The position numbers and the translations under genes were made by a program. From contig DUOA01000158.1 of assembly GCA_012839095.1 (NCBI GenBank), positions 1 to 38,439 of the forward strand: 38,439 nt of DNA, read 5' to 3'. Numbering within the stretch: the first letter of the stretch is position 1; each line of letters begins with the position of its first letter. This document shows positions 10,445 through 19,835 of this stretch, one piece after another. Below the pieces are notes generated by a model. It saw nothing but the letters and a program-made list of their open reading frames with translations. It did not search any database and was not told where the DNA came from. The stretch comes from Clostridiales bacterium. GTDB lineage: Bacteria; Bacillota; Clostridia; Caldicoprobacterales; DTU083.

Positions 10445-11749
10445 TCAGCCTAACAAATTATTCAAATGCAGCGTACCATCCGGCCTGATGTTTAATATGG
10501 TAACCGAATTCCTGCCAAATACACTCTCCATCAATGTGACATACTGCTGCAGACGGTCATCAGGCAGATAGACCTGTATAGTGCCGGCAAAGCCTCCGCC
10601 ATGAACCCGGCAGGCACCTTCTCCTGTATTCCTGATAAAATCTTCGGTAAGAGCCAGGGCAAGTGTAACACCCTGCTCCTGGGGGTTCTGATTGGAATAG
10701 CAGTTTTGAAGAAGCCGCCATGAGCTGTTACCTGATTCCTGTACCAGCTTCAGAAAATCATAAAAACGGTTTTCTTCCAATGCCCCGGCCTGTTCAACCA
10801 CTCTCAGATCATCCATAAAGAAATGCATAGCTCTCAATATAGCGCGGTCTCCTGCCTTTTCCCTGAGCAAGGGTATGTTTTCCATCACTTCATCCATTGA
10901 CAATTCCCTTAATATATCTTTTCCCAAGGCCTGCGCCACTGATTTCATTTCGCGGGGTACATCAGCATAGTCCTGTGTCAGATCTGCATGATTTCCGCCG
11001 GTGTCCACCACAAGCATATGATATCCATGAGCTGCCAGGTCAAAATCAACCTTGCGATACTCTGCCCTCTCGCTGTCCTTGAAATCGATTGTAATGAATC
11101 CTCCTATGGCACAGGCCATTTGATCCATCAAACCGCAAGGTTTACCAAAATAAACATTTTCGGCATATTGGCCAATCCTTGCCAGGAGTGCAGGCTCCAG
11201 TGCATTATTGTTGTATAAGGCATTCAGAATAGTAGCCAGCAGCACTTCTATGGAGGCAGAGGAACTCAAGCCGGATCCCTTTGCAACTGAACTGGATACA
11301 TAGGCATTAAAACCGCCTATGGAGTATCCCAGCTGCTGAAAGCGCGCAGCTATTCCTCGTATCAGAGCAGTTGTCGACTCCCTTTCTTCAGGCAGCGGTT
11401 CCAGTTGATTGAGATCCACCCGGAACTCGCCTTCATATCCATCCGAGTATAAAACAATCTGATTATCATCAGCTGCTGTGACAGCCGCGATGGTATCAAA
11501 ATGTACAGCGGCTGCCAGAACCCGGCCTGCATTGTGATCGGTATGATTGCCTCCAACTTCAGTACGGCCGGGTGTACTGAAAAGCTGGATTTCTCTCCTG
11601 TCACCGGGGAAATGTTTTTCGAATGCCCTTATTAATTTTCCGTAACGTTTAATCTGGCTGAGAATCGCCTCCTCATTACCGCCATAAAGCCGTTTAAACA
11701 AATCCCTGGTTTTGTGTCCCTCCAGCTGCAAGACCAAGTCCTTACTCAT
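10445..11749 (-). CDS. galK: Galactokinase
   Basis: Galactokinase phosphorylates alpha-D-galactose to galactose 1-phosphate, the first committed Leloir step; its product is the substrate of the divergent galT. The 434-residue GHMP-superfamily kinase has the sugar-binding galactokinase signature as GRTEVGGNHTDHN, the ATP-binding GHMP motif in KGSGLSSSASIEVLLA, and a C-terminal GGGFAGTIQVYL motif. The signature differs from the textbook GEHTDYN form and is typical of a subgroup of Firmicutes galactokinases, as is the longer length. GGAGG precedes the ATG. It is transcribed away from galT from a shared 168-nt control region. Confidence 0.93.
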   Translation of the reverse strand: MSKDLVLQLEGHKTRDLFKRLYGGNEEAILSQIKRYGKLIRAFEKHFPGDRREIQLFSTPGRTEVGGNHTDHNAGRVLAAAVHFDTIAAVTAADDNQIVLYSDGYEGEFRVDLNQLEPLPEERESTTALIRGIAARFQQLGYSIGGFNAYVSSSVAKGSGLSSSASIEVLLATILNALYNNNALEPALLARIGQYAENVYFGKPCGLMDQMACAIGGFITIDFKDSERAEYRKVDFDLAAHGYHMLVVDTGGNHADLTQDYADVPREMKSVAQALGKDILRELSMDEVMENIPLLREKAGDRAILRAMHFFMDDLRVVEQAGALEENRFYDFLKLVQESGNSSWRLLQNCYSNQNPQEQGVTLALALTEDFIRNTGEGACRVHGGGFAGTIQVYLPDDRLQQYVTLMESVFGRNSVTILNIRPDGTLHLNNLLG

Positions 11750-11789
11750 ATCTGTTACCTCCAGTAAAAAATTGCATAAATTAATTACA

Positions 11790-11818
11790 ATTATACCTTT
11801 TGCCTACCCAGATTACAA
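11790..11818 (-). promoter_or_regulatory. galK promoter
   Basis: On the minus strand -35 TTGTAA (11813-11818) and a perfect -10 TATAAT (11790-11795) are separated by 17 nt, about 40 nt before the galK start. No LacI-type (GalR) operator could be recognised between galK and galT. Confidence 0.65.
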
Positions 11819-11871
11819 TAATTGCATTTTTCTACAGGGGATCAGGATAAGCTGAAAGCATGAATTTCACA

Positions 11872-11900
11872 TTGCATTGTTTTTTCATCGCTTATATAAT
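11872..11900 (+). promoter_or_regulatory. galT promoter
   Basis: A -35 TTGCAT (11872-11877) and a perfect -10 TATAAT (11895-11900) with 17-nt spacing lie directly upstream of galT. The leader would be about 20 nt. The promoter is back to back with that of galK. Confidence 0.75.
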
Positions 11901-11926
11901 GGATATTTGAAGGGAAGGTGCAGACA

Positions 11927-13528
11927 GTGAAGGATGCTGATTATGAAGGGGCAGTTCTCATAGAAGAATTGCTTCAATACGCATATTACCATAAGCTTAT
12001 TGAAAAAGATGATATCATATGGTCTCGCAATCAATTAATGGCAATTCTCCAAGTGGAGGAACCTCTGGAAAGTTTTAATGAACCGGAACAGACGGAACAT
12101 GAATACCATGAAAACAGAATTCCGGATTATGTTACGCCTATAATGGAAAGAATACTTGATTACTGCCACGAGAAGGGGATTCTGGAAGAGAACACCTTAA
12201 CCCATCGTGACCTGCTGGATACAAAGATCATGGGAGTTTTCCTTCCCAGGCCTTCAGATATACGGAAGCGCTTTTATGGTATCTGGAAGGAAAAAGGCAT
12301 CAGAGCAGCGACTGATGATTTCTATCATCTCTGTCAGAAATCCGATTACATAAGAATGGAACGCATAGCTAAAAACCTTAGCTGGAGCGTGGAAAGCCCA
12401 TATGGAGAGTTGGAGGTTACCATTAATCTGACCAAGCCGGAAAAGGATCCAAAGGAGATTGCCGCCTTAAGGAATGCTACTCAGTCCGGATATCCCAAAT
12501 GCCTTCTTTGTCCGGAAAACGTAGGCTATGCAGGGAGGGTCAACCACCCTGCCCGTCAGACCCACCGGACCATACCTCTGACTCTGCATGGAGAAACCTG
12601 GCATTTCCAATACTCCCCATATGTTTATTATAATGAGCATTGCATTGTGCTGAAGGAAGAGCATGTTCCCATGAAGCTGACAAGGGATACTTTTTACCGT
12701 TTGTTCGCATTTCTGGAGCAGTTTCCTCATTACTTCATAGGGTCCAATGCAGATCTTCCCATTGTAGGCGGTTCTATCTTAAGTCATGACCACTTTCAGG
12801 GAGGACGATATGTGTTTCCAATGGAAAGGGCTGAAACGGAGTATCCTCTGTCTTACAGCTTTGATCCCAGTATAGAGGCCTCAGTGGTTCACTGGCCTAT
12901 GACGGTTCTCAGGCTGAAAGCAGAAGAGCCCAACCGACTGGGGGATCTGGCCTTCAGTATCCTTTCCCGATGGAGGGAGTACAGCGATCCGGAACATGAC
13001 ATATCAGCTGAAACAATAGACAAAGCAGGCAACCGGACTGCCCACAATACCATCACGCCTATTGCGCGCAAAAAGCCGGACGGTTGTTTTGAGCTGGATC
13101 TGGTGCTGCGCAACAACCGCACCAGCAAGGAACACCCATTGGGCATTTTTCATCCCCATCAGGATTTGCATCATATAAAAAAAGAAAATATAGGGCTTAT
13201 TGAGGTAATGGGGCTGTTTATCCTGCCCGGAAGGCTGCAGAATGAACTGAACAGCCTGAAAGGGTATTTGACAGGACAAGCTTTGGAAAACCCGGATTCA
13301 TTAAGCAATCCAAATCATCCATTGCACCATCACAGTACATGGCTGAATGAACTGACGGAAAAATACGGAACAAGCCTGACTGACAAACAGGCAGAATCCG
13401 TGCTGAAAAATGAAGTAGGTGCCAAGTGCCTCCGCGTTCTGACTGATGCGGGTGTATTCAAAGCAACACCAAAAGGCAGAAAGGGCTTTAACCGTTTCCT
13501 ATCCGAAGCAGGGTTTACTCGGAAGTGA
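11927..13528 (+). CDS. galT: UDP-glucose--hexose-1-phosphate uridylyltransferase (class II GalT)
   Basis: GalT exchanges the hexose phosphates of galactose 1-phosphate and UDP-glucose, giving UDP-galactose and glucose 1-phosphate. The protein (533 residues from this start) belongs to the long Firmicutes class II type, recognised by GGSILSHDHFQGGRY, HNTITPIARKK and LGIFHPHQDLHHIKKENIGLIEVMG. The GTG at 11927 is preferred because the AAGGGAAGG site ends 8 nt before it; the in-frame GTG at 11918 overlaps that site. It stands alone on the plus strand, divergent from galK, and ends in a hairpin that includes the stop codon. galE and galM are not in the window. Confidence 0.95.
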   Translation: MKDADYEGAVLIEELLQYAYYHKLIEKDDIIWSRNQLMAILQVEEPLESFNEPEQTEHEYHENRIPDYVTPIMERILDYCHEKGILEENTLTHRDLLDTKIMGVFLPRPSDIRKRFYGIWKEKGIRAATDDFYHLCQKSDYIRMERIAKNLSWSVESPYGELEVTINLTKPEKDPKEIAALRNATQSGYPKCLLCPENVGYAGRVNHPARQTHRTIPLTLHGETWHFQYSPYVYYNEHCIVLKEEHVPMKLTRDTFYRLFAFLEQFPHYFIGSNADLPIVGGSILSHDHFQGGRYVFPMERAETEYPLSYSFDPSIEASVVHWPMTVLRLKAEEPNRLGDLAFSILSRWREYSDPEHDISAETIDKAGNRTAHNTITPIARKKPDGCFELDLVLRNNRTSKEHPLGIFHPHQDLHHIKKENIGLIEVMGLFILPGRLQNELNSLKGYLTGQALENPDSLSNPNHPLHHHSTWLNELTEKYGTSLTDKQAESVLKNEVGAKCLRVLTDAGVFKATPKGRKGFNRFLSEAGFTRK

Positions 13529-13537
13529 ACCCTGCTT
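13506..13537 (+). other. Hairpin spanning the galT stop codon
   Basis: A 13-bp stem (with one G-U pair) and a 6-nt loop carries the galT TGA stop in its right arm. There is no T-tract on either side, so it is at best an atypical terminator; it could protect the 3' end of the galT mRNA or serve as a transcription end for the convergent gene pair. Confidence 0.5.
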
Positions 13538-13602
13538 AAGCTGTGTAAAAGTATATATTTAATACTAATGCATTTTTGCTTGAGTACAGAGGACGGCTTA
13601 TG

Positions 13603-14748
13603 TCAGCGGAAGGTCCTAAAGAGCCAGCTGCGCTTTATATGAACAGCTTTTTTCGGACACAGTTCCTGGCAGCAATAGCATCGGATACATTCATTCAAGT
13701 CTGCAACCGGCTTTCCATCTACCATGGTAATAGCCCTGGGAGGACAGTTTTTCTCACAGTCCCGGCAGCCGATGCATCCATCATAATCAAACACCGGCCG
13801 GGGTCCGAATTTGGCGTTTATGAATCTGGCAACAGGACTGTCCCCGCTGAAGTATTGTTCTATGAATCCCACATGTTTGTGGGATGGAATTTTAAAATCG
13901 TGAATCTTAAGATCCTCCAGGGAGTCCCCTAACAGAGCTATATCCTTCAGGTCACTGCACAAGCCTCTTTCTTTGGCCCTTTGTATTGTGCAGACCTTCC
14001 CCGGTGGAATACCTACCAGAGAAACCGATGCAACATCCAATGCGAAAGGACTTCCGCTGGCCAATACTGCCCCAATCTTTCTGGGATCGCCGGCAGAGGG
14101 TCCCTGCCCCTCCATTCCGACAACTGCGTCCATGATTGACAGGACAGGCTTAACATAGGTACAGATGTCCACCAGCACATCGGAAAAATCCTTCAGTTTT
14201 TTCATGCGCAGATGGTATTCCGCTTTTGTGGTGCCGGGAATTACACCAAACAGATTTTTTACTGCACCGGTGTAAAGAGTCATGCCATGGGTTTTGAGCT
14301 TGGCAATGTTGATGACGGCATCCGCCTCTTCAATTGCACGGATTACAGCCAGGCTCTTTATTATTTTTCCCTGGGGATGCGGTCTTACCGCCTCTTCCAC
14401 ATTGTAATTGAGTTGTATCTGATCCCGCGCTGCTATTTCCTCAATACCACAGGCACGATATACCCCTCTGAGAGCCCGCTCGGTGAAAAGCCCGCCCGGG
14501 CTGTCTGCGATAGTGGGAACCGCACCTGCCTCCCTGACCAGTCTGGCTGCTGCCGCAACTATCTCCGGATGGGTTGTTGTTGCTTCCTCAGGCTTTTTGC
14601 GCATCAGCAGATTGCATTTTAACAAAACCTTCATACCCGGTTTTATGAACTGACTCATTCCGCCCAGAAGATTAATACTGCGGGTAACAGCCTCATAAAC
14701 CCTCGAAGGCTGGTAATCACCGCATTTTACAATTGATACTCTTTCCAT
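13603..14748 (-). CDS. DUF362 domain protein with C-terminal 2x[4Fe-4S] ferredoxin domain
   Basis: The 381-residue product combines a DUF362 domain (about 1-310, containing the typical INIAKLKTHGMTLYTGAVKN segment) with a two-cluster ferredoxin domain. Its cysteines, in CIGCRDCEKNCP and CIRCYCCQELCP, fit two [4Fe-4S] clusters. The family is widespread in anaerobes; the reaction is not known, and a redox or electron-transfer role is only inferred from the clusters. The ATG at 14748 has an AGGGG site 8 nt upstream; an in-frame TTG two codons earlier is less likely. It overlaps the end of the upstream rhomboid gene by 22 nt, so the two are probably translationally coupled. Confidence 0.88.
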   Translation of the reverse strand: MERVSIVKCGDYQPSRVYEAVTRSINLLGGMSQFIKPGMKVLLKCNLLMRKKPEEATTTHPEIVAAAARLVREAGAVPTIADSPGGLFTERALRGVYRACGIEEIAARDQIQLNYNVEEAVRPHPQGKIIKSLAVIRAIEEADAVINIAKLKTHGMTLYTGAVKNLFGVIPGTTKAEYHLRMKKLKDFSDVLVDICTYVKPVLSIMDAVVGMEGQGPSAGDPRKIGAVLASGSPFALDVASVSLVGIPPGKVCTIQRAKERGLCSDLKDIALLGDSLEDLKIHDFKIPSHKHVGFIEQYFSGDSPVARFINAKFGPRPVFDYDGCIGCRDCEKNCPPRAITMVDGKPVADLNECIRCYCCQELCPKKAVHIKRSWLFRTFR

Positions 14749-15632
14749 ACCCAAAACCCCTGTCTCTCCAGATGTTCAAATTGATTATGAATATGATGGT
14801 AGTGCCGGTATTCCTGTATGGAATCTCTTCTGCCCGGCAGATAAGGCCTGAATTCAATGGTGTATTTTTTCTCTCCATACTGCATTCCTAAGACGAACAT
14901 GAGTATAATAAGTACCCATACCAACAGTTTGCCCGGCTCCATGACTCTTTCACGATACAGTCCTACCGCGTATCCTACCAGACAGCCGCCAATCAGTCCG
15001 CCGATATGCCCCCAATTATCGATGCCGCTGCTGGAAAGCCCATATAAGAGGTTGAATGCTATTATAATAAACAGTCTGGGACCAAATATCCTGCGAAAAA
15101 TCTCCCTTCTCCTCTGCCTGAAATAAAGAAGCGAACCCATTAGGCCGAATATGGCACCGGAAGCTCCTGCAGCCGGATTGGGACTTAAGAGATAGCTGAG
15201 CAGACTGCCGGTCAGGCCTGAAACCAAATATACAAGGGCGAATTTCACCTTGCCAAAAAGGCTTTCGACTATAGGGCCATAGATAAATAAGGCGTAGGAG
15301 TTGAAAAACAGATGTGCCAGTCCGACGTGCAGAAACATGGCTGTAAGCAGCCTCCACCGCTGCCCATATGCAATCAGTTCATTTACTTTGGCACCAAACA
15401 GCCATAATTGCTGACTCAGGTTTAAGCGAAACAGAAATCCTACAATGCTCATCAAAAGAAAAGCAGCAATATTCAGGCCCAAAAAAACATAAGTGACGAA
15501 AGGAGGGCGGGTATCCACACCAAAACCAGATTTTGGCGGAGGCCTTTGGGCTGGTTCTTCGTACCAGTCCCTTTCCTCCAAAACCTCATATTCGCCTTCA
15601 ATATATTCGTTTCTGCGCCTGTAATCAGTCAT
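14727..15632 (-). CDS. Rhomboid family intramembrane serine protease
   Basis: Rhomboid proteases cut transmembrane segments inside the membrane. The 301-residue product has a polar, acidic N-terminal tail (about 45 residues), then about six hydrophobic segments. The catalytic pair is present: Ser158 in GASGAIFGL and His209 in NWGHIGGLIGG, together with the conserved HLFFNSYALFIYGP segment of the second membrane helix. The start is the ATG with GGAGGG upstream; a frame reaching back to 15689 has no such site. It precedes, and overlaps, the DUF362 gene. Substrates cannot be predicted. Confidence 0.92.
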   Translation of the reverse strand: MTDYRRRNEYIEGEYEVLEERDWYEEPAQRPPPKSGFGVDTRPPFVTYVFLGLNIAAFLLMSIVGFLFRLNLSQQLWLFGAKVNELIAYGQRWRLLTAMFLHVGLAHLFFNSYALFIYGPIVESLFGKVKFALVYLVSGLTGSLLSYLLSPNPAAGASGAIFGLMGSLLYFRQRRREIFRRIFGPRLFIIIAFNLLYGLSSSGIDNWGHIGGLIGGCLVGYAVGLYRERVMEPGKLLVWVLIILMFVLGMQYGEKKYTIEFRPYLPGRRDSIQEYRHYHHIHNQFEHLERQGFWVWKEYQL

Positions 15633-15701
15633 TTTTCCCTCCGAAAACAAGTCCGATAAAACTACTATACAACGATAGAATCGATGCAAAACAGATTTTT
15701 C

Positions 15702-16763
15702 TCAGCTCTCCAACAATCCGGCAATAAGTGACAGGTCTTCTTCAGTATATCCCATCTTCAACAAAGGTCTAATAATATTATCTTCCTTATCGGGTACAAA
15801 TGAACGGATTACTTTGCAGCTTCCCCTTATTTCCACCCTTGCCAGAGATGCAGGTATCAGACAGGAACTGCCTGCAGAAATCTCCTCCTGCCCGCCGTCA
15901 TATTGAATCAAACCATCTCCCTCAATACAGGTCAAGGTCTGGAATCGCTTCCCGTCCATAATCAGTTCCATTTTGTCTGTTATTCTCAGCTCTTCCATAG
16001 CAAAATAATCACATGCAACATAAATAATACGCTGCCCCCCGGCCTCTTCTATCTTAAGGCCGGGCAGACTGCTGCCATGCTTTGCATTAAAGTCGATCAC
16101 ATCCATAGCCTTATCAATATGAAGTTCTCTATGCCGACCCTTATCGTCAGTCCGGTTCCAGTCATACACCCGGTAAGTGGTGTCAGAATTCTGTTGGATT
16201 TCACAGATCAATATACCTTCCCCTATGGCATGAACCAGGCCTGCGGGAATATAAAGTACATCCCCTGCCCTTACCTCCAACTCATTCAGATGCTCCTCCG
16301 GATGTCCTTGATTTATACTATGACGAAATGAATCCCTGTCGGTCCCTTCTTTCACCCCGTATATCAGCCTGGCACCCGGCTTTGCATCGATAACATACCA
16401 CATCTCCGTTTTCCCCAGTTCTCCGTTCTCATGCAGATTGGCATATTCATCAGCCGGATGTACCTGAACTGAGAGAGTGTCCTCTGCATCCAGCAGTTTA
16501 ATTAACAAGGGAAATTTTCGGTAACTATCATTATACACCGCTGATCCCAGCAGTTCATTGCCATATCTGCTTATGGCCTCATCAAGCCTCAGTCCTCTTA
16601 ATTCACCGTTACGGATGATGCTCATTCCGTTTTCATGGCAGCTAATCTCCCAGCTCTCTCCAACTTTATCGCTTTCAGGCTTTCTATTGTATTTTTCGGC
16701 CAGTTTTCTGCCTCCCCAAATTCTTTCCATATAAACCGGATAAAAAAACACAGGATATCTCAT
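15702..16763 (-). CDS. manA: Mannose-6-phosphate isomerase, short class I (ManA)
   Basis: This zinc enzyme interconverts mannose 6-phosphate and fructose 6-phosphate. The 353-residue Firmicutes-type protein is a cupin with the zinc ligands in their usual order: Gln100 and His102 in LSVQVHPADEY, Glu120 in GKTEMWYVID and His178 in YIPAGLVHAIGEG. The following EIQQNSDTTYRVYDWNR segment is also characteristic. The ATG has GAGGTGG upstream. It is a single gene between the rhomboid gene and rex. A second, longer isomerase-like gene lies at 23889 in the catabolic locus; this one is more likely to serve general metabolism, such as supplying GDP-mannose precursors. Confidence 0.95.
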   Translation of the reverse strand: MRYPVFFYPVYMERIWGGRKLAEKYNRKPESDKVGESWEISCHENGMSIIRNGELRGLRLDEAISRYGNELLGSAVYNDSYRKFPLLIKLLDAEDTLSVQVHPADEYANLHENGELGKTEMWYVIDAKPGARLIYGVKEGTDRDSFRHSINQGHPEEHLNELEVRAGDVLYIPAGLVHAIGEGILICEIQQNSDTTYRVYDWNRTDDKGRHRELHIDKAMDVIDFNAKHGSSLPGLKIEEAGGQRIIYVACDYFAMEELRITDKMELIMDGKRFQTLTCIEGDGLIQYDGGQEEISAGSSCLIPASLARVEIRGSCKVIRSFVPDKEDNIIRPLLKMGYTEEDLSLIAGLLES

Positions 16764-16928
16764 CCTACCACCTCATTATCATTTGTACATTCTTATTATT
16801 AGTTCTGCTTAAGTAACAAAGCACGGAAGTTCTATTATTGCTCAGCTTCCTGCTGCGGATTCTTCAGTCCTATATGTTATTCCCCTTGCATTCCTTTTTA
16901 TTATAATATGCTTTATCCGGATTGAAAA

Positions 16929-16958
16929 GTAAAAACCCCCTATATGTATTAGGGAGTT
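16929..16958 (-). terminator. Intrinsic terminator of rex
   Basis: On the minus strand AACTCCCTA pairs with TAGGGGGTT (one G-U) around a 7-nt loop, and the 3' side runs into a T-rich stretch. It lies about 65 nt after the rex stop. The plus-strand flank is also T-rich, so it might work in both directions. The rest of the 16764-17025 gap holds only an A/T-rich leader of manA. Confidence 0.75.
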
Positions 16959-17025
16959 TGTTTTAACTTCATTCAGTTATACTTCTGTTATATTTATCAT
17001 CAATAATATACAGGAGTGGTTTTCC

Positions 17026-17658
17026 CTATTCATCGCTCATGCGGAAGGAAAGAGTATATAAACTGTCACTCAGGTGTACATTTTCCACAATAACATGGTG
17101 AGGTGCTGCAATATCAACGGCAGCAAAGTTCCATATGCCCCTCACACCACTTTTTATTACACGCTCGGCTGCTTCCCGTGCTTTCTCTTTTGGTGTGCAG
17201 ATGGCCGCTATATCTACTTTGTTATTGCTTATGTAGTCTTCCATCTCGTCAATGTCATATATTGGAATACCTCTGATGGACATCCCGATCAACCTTGGGT
17301 TAATATCGAACAGACACTTTACATGAAAACCGTCTTTTTCAAATCCGGTATAATTGGCCAGTGCCTGCCCCAGATTTCCTGCACCTGCTATTATAACGTT
17401 ATATGTATTAGTAAGGCCCAGTATCTTTTGTATTTCCAGTCTGAGCTCACTCACATTATAGCCATATCCCTGCTGACCGAATCCTCCGAAGCAATTGAAG
17501 TCCTGCCTGATTTGTGAAGCTGTCAGACCCATGCGCTGGCTCAATTCCCTGGAGGAAATTCTTTCGATTCCGCTTTTCTCCATATCCGTTAAATAGCGGT
17601 AGTATTTTGGCATACGTCTCATAACAGCCTCAGAAACATAATTCTTTTCCTTTGCCAA
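17026..17658 (-). CDS. rex: Redox-sensing transcriptional repressor Rex
   Basis: Rex is a dimeric repressor that senses the NADH/NAD+ ratio and controls fermentation and respiration genes. The protein (211 residues) has an N-terminal winged helix with GLTASQIRQDFNCFGGFGQQG, followed by a Rossmann NADH-binding domain with VIIAGAGNLGQALANYTGF and a C-terminal domain-swapped helix. The TTG at 17658 is chosen as start because AGGAGGG lies about 7 nt upstream; this also gives the normal N-terminus, whereas the frame back to 17691 has no such site. A strong promoter precedes it. Typical Rex operators were not found in the window by eye. Confidence 0.95.
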   Translation of the reverse strand: MAKEKNYVSEAVMRRMPKYYRYLTDMEKSGIERISSRELSQRMGLTASQIRQDFNCFGGFGQQGYGYNVSELRLEIQKILGLTNTYNVIIAGAGNLGQALANYTGFEKDGFHVKCLFDINPRLIGMSIRGIPIYDIDEMEDYISNNKVDIAAICTPKEKAREAAERVIKSGVRGIWNFAAVDIAAPHHVIVENVHLSDSLYTLSFRMSDE

Positions 17659-17703
17659 GCGAAACCCTCCTGTTTTACAGAATTTCAACATTACACCAGT
17701 TTC

Positions 17704-17733
17704 ATTGTATCATTTACTTTGATTCCATGTCAA
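17704..17733 (-). promoter_or_regulatory. rex promoter
   Basis: A perfect -35 TTGACA (17728-17733, complement) and a -10 TACAAT (17704-17709) with 18-nt spacing lie about 50 nt upstream of the rex start. Confidence 0.75.
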
Positions 17734-17789
17734 TGGACCAAAATCCCTGCATTGCACAGCTATAAAAAGTTGTACATAAAGCACTTTCC

Positions 17790-17818
17790 TTTTCAATGCA
17801 CGACATTTCTGATAAAAT
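17790..17818 (+). promoter_or_regulatory. Promoter of the ABC-F gene
   Basis: A -35 TTTTCA (17790-17795) and -10 TAAAAT (17813-17818) with 17-nt spacing precede the ABC-F start by about 30 nt. No antibiotic-responsive leader peptide or attenuator is visible. Confidence 0.55.
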
Positions 17819-17847
17819 AGCATGGAAAGCAATTAAAGGAGAGCCCT

Positions 17848-19779
17848 ATGATAGTATTATCTTGCGATAAACTTACGAAATCATTCGGAATAAACACAAT
17901 TTTAGATCAGATAACCTTTTCTGTCAGCGAAAAAAGCCGTATGGGAATTGTCGGACCCAACGGAGCAGGTAAAACTACTCTGTTCAGGCTGATTACAGGT
18001 GAGCTGACCATTGATGAAGGTTCAATATATAAGGCAAAGGATTTGACAATAGGATATCTAAAGCAAAATGAAACTGTTGATTCCTCAATTTCAATATGGG
18101 AAGAACTGTTGACAGTATTTGCTCATGTCATGGAAATAGAAAAGCGAATTCGTTCGTTGGAAAAGCGCATTTCTACCCATACCGACATGGAAAATGCAGA
18201 ATACAAGCAGCTGATGGAAGAATACGGCACGCTTCTGGAGCAGTTTGCCGAGCAGGACGGATACAGCTACGAGAGCCATATGCGGGGTGTTCTGACAGGG
18301 TTGGGTTTTTCCGCCAATGAATTCCATCAGCCTATCTGGCAGCTGAGCGGCGGTCAGAAAACCAGGGTTGCCCTGGCCAGGCTGCTACTTAAAAAACCGG
18401 ATCTGTTGCTGCTGGATGAGCCTACCAATCATCTGGATCTGGACGCTGTCCAATGGCTGGAAGGTTTTCTAAAAGACTATTCCGGCACCATTATGATGAT
18501 ATCCCACGACCGCTACTTTTTGGACAACCTGTGTGACTGCATTCTTGAGGTAGAAAATCACAAAGGAGAATTATATCAGGGAAATTACAGCCAGTACCGA
18601 AAAAAAAAGAAGCATCACAGAGAAAGTCTGCTGAAGAAATTTGAATTGCAGCAAAAGGAAATCCGCCGACAGCAGGAGATTATTCAGCGCTACCGCTCAT
18701 ATAACCGTGAGAAAAGCATCAGGGCAGCGGAAAGCAGGGAAAAAGCACTTGAGAGAATGGTATTGGCAGAAAAGCCATCCGATATAAAGGAAGTGCGGAT
18801 GTCCTTTCATGTTAAGAAGCCTTCCGGTCATGATGTACTGAAGGTTGAAGGACTGACCATGGCATTTGACAATAGAAAGCTGTTCGAAAATACCTCATTC
18901 TCCCTGAAAAAAGGAGACCGGGTGGGAATAATCGGTCCAAACGGAGTTGGAAAAACAACCTTATTCCGTTTGCTTTTGGGGCATATACAGCCTGATTCCG
19001 GCACCTTCCAATGGGGAACAGGTGTCGATATTGGTTATTATGACCAGGAGCAGTCAAGCCTCTCCTTGGACAAGAGCGCTTTGGAGGAGTTGTGGGATGC
19101 CTTCCCCCTGCTGACAGAAACTCAGATTCGAAATACCCTGGCCTTGTTCCTCTTCCGCGGGGATGATGTTTATAAATCCATCCGTCAATTAAGCGGCGGG
19201 GAACGAGGACGTGTCATGCTTTCAAAGCTCATGCTGGCCGGCAATAACTTTCTGCTCCTGGATGAACCCACCAACCACCTGGACATGCATTCCAGGGAGG
19301 TGCTTGAGGCTTCCCTGGAGGAGTATACAGGAACCCTGCTGATGATTTCCCATGATCGATATTTCCTGAATAAAATTGCTAATCGTATACTGGTTATGGA
19401 GGAAAACGGTATAACTCAATATCTTGGGAATTTTGATGATTACCTGGAAAAAAAGAAAAGCCAGGAATTGCTGGACTCACTTGAGAAGGAGGAACCGGCA
19501 GAGAAAACCAAAACTGCCCAAAAAGAAGAACGAAAAAAGGAGCGTGAAGAAAGGCAAAAAAGGAGAGCCTTTCAACAGCTCCTAAAGGACCTGGAAAATA
19601 AAATACACAAACTGGAAGAAGAACTTTCAATCCTGGAAGCTTTGCTGTACGATCCGGATTTATACAGTAGTCCTGATAAAATGCTGGAGGTACAGCAGCA
19701 ATATAATCATAAGAAAACCACCCTGGATGCCGCCTATGAAGAATGGCTGGAGCTTAATGACTCATCCGATGGGGAATAG
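17848..19779 (+). CDS. ABC-F family ATPase
   Basis: ABC-F proteins are soluble twin-ATPase proteins that bind the ribosomal E site and act in translation or ribosome protection; they are not transporters. The 643-residue protein has two nucleotide-binding domains, with Walker A GPNGAGKTT (about 36-44) and GPNGVGKTT (about 363-371), signatures LSGGQKTRVALA and LSGGERGRVMLS, and LLLDEPTNHLD in both halves. Between them is the charged P-site linker, and a lysine/glutamate-rich coiled coil forms the C-terminus. There are no membrane segments. The architecture resembles the housekeeping YdiF/Uup-like members more than the known resistance proteins, but subgroup assignment needs a tree. AAAGGAGA precedes the ATG. 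Confidence 0.92.
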   Translation: MIVLSCDKLTKSFGINTILDQITFSVSEKSRMGIVGPNGAGKTTLFRLITGELTIDEGSIYKAKDLTIGYLKQNETVDSSISIWEELLTVFAHVMEIEKRIRSLEKRISTHTDMENAEYKQLMEEYGTLLEQFAEQDGYSYESHMRGVLTGLGFSANEFHQPIWQLSGGQKTRVALARLLLKKPDLLLLDEPTNHLDLDAVQWLEGFLKDYSGTIMMISHDRYFLDNLCDCILEVENHKGELYQGNYSQYRKKKKHHRESLLKKFELQQKEIRRQQEIIQRYRSYNREKSIRAAESREKALERMVLAEKPSDIKEVRMSFHVKKPSGHDVLKVEGLTMAFDNRKLFENTSFSLKKGDRVGIIGPNGVGKTTLFRLLLGHIQPDSGTFQWGTGVDIGYYDQEQSSLSLDKSALEELWDAFPLLTETQIRNTLALFLFRGDDVYKSIRQLSGGERGRVMLSKLMLAGNNFLLLDEPTNHLDMHSREVLEASLEEYTGTLLMISHDRYFLNKIANRILVMEENGITQYLGNFDDYLEKKKSQELLDSLEKEEPAEKTKTAQKEERKKEREERQKRRAFQQLLKDLENKIHKLEEELSILEALLYDPDLYSSPDKMLEVQQQYNHKKTTLDAAYEEWLELNDSSDGE

Positions 19780-19835
19780 GTACCCGGTTACATCTTTACT
19801 CTTCACCCAGCTATAGCACCTGTTGGATATTTTGT

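Noticed and set aside
10445-11749. GalK signature GGNHTDHN as a sign of altered function
   Set aside because: This form of the signature occurs in a known subgroup of Firmicutes galactokinases and, next to galT, needs no special explanation.
11918-11926. Earlier GTG start for galT
   Set aside because: It overlaps the AAGGGAAGG ribosome binding site; the GTG at 11927 has proper spacing.
17848-19779. Antibiotic-resistance role of the ABC-F gene
   Set aside because: No leader peptide or attenuator is visible upstream, and the architecture is that of housekeeping members; nothing in the context suggests resistance.
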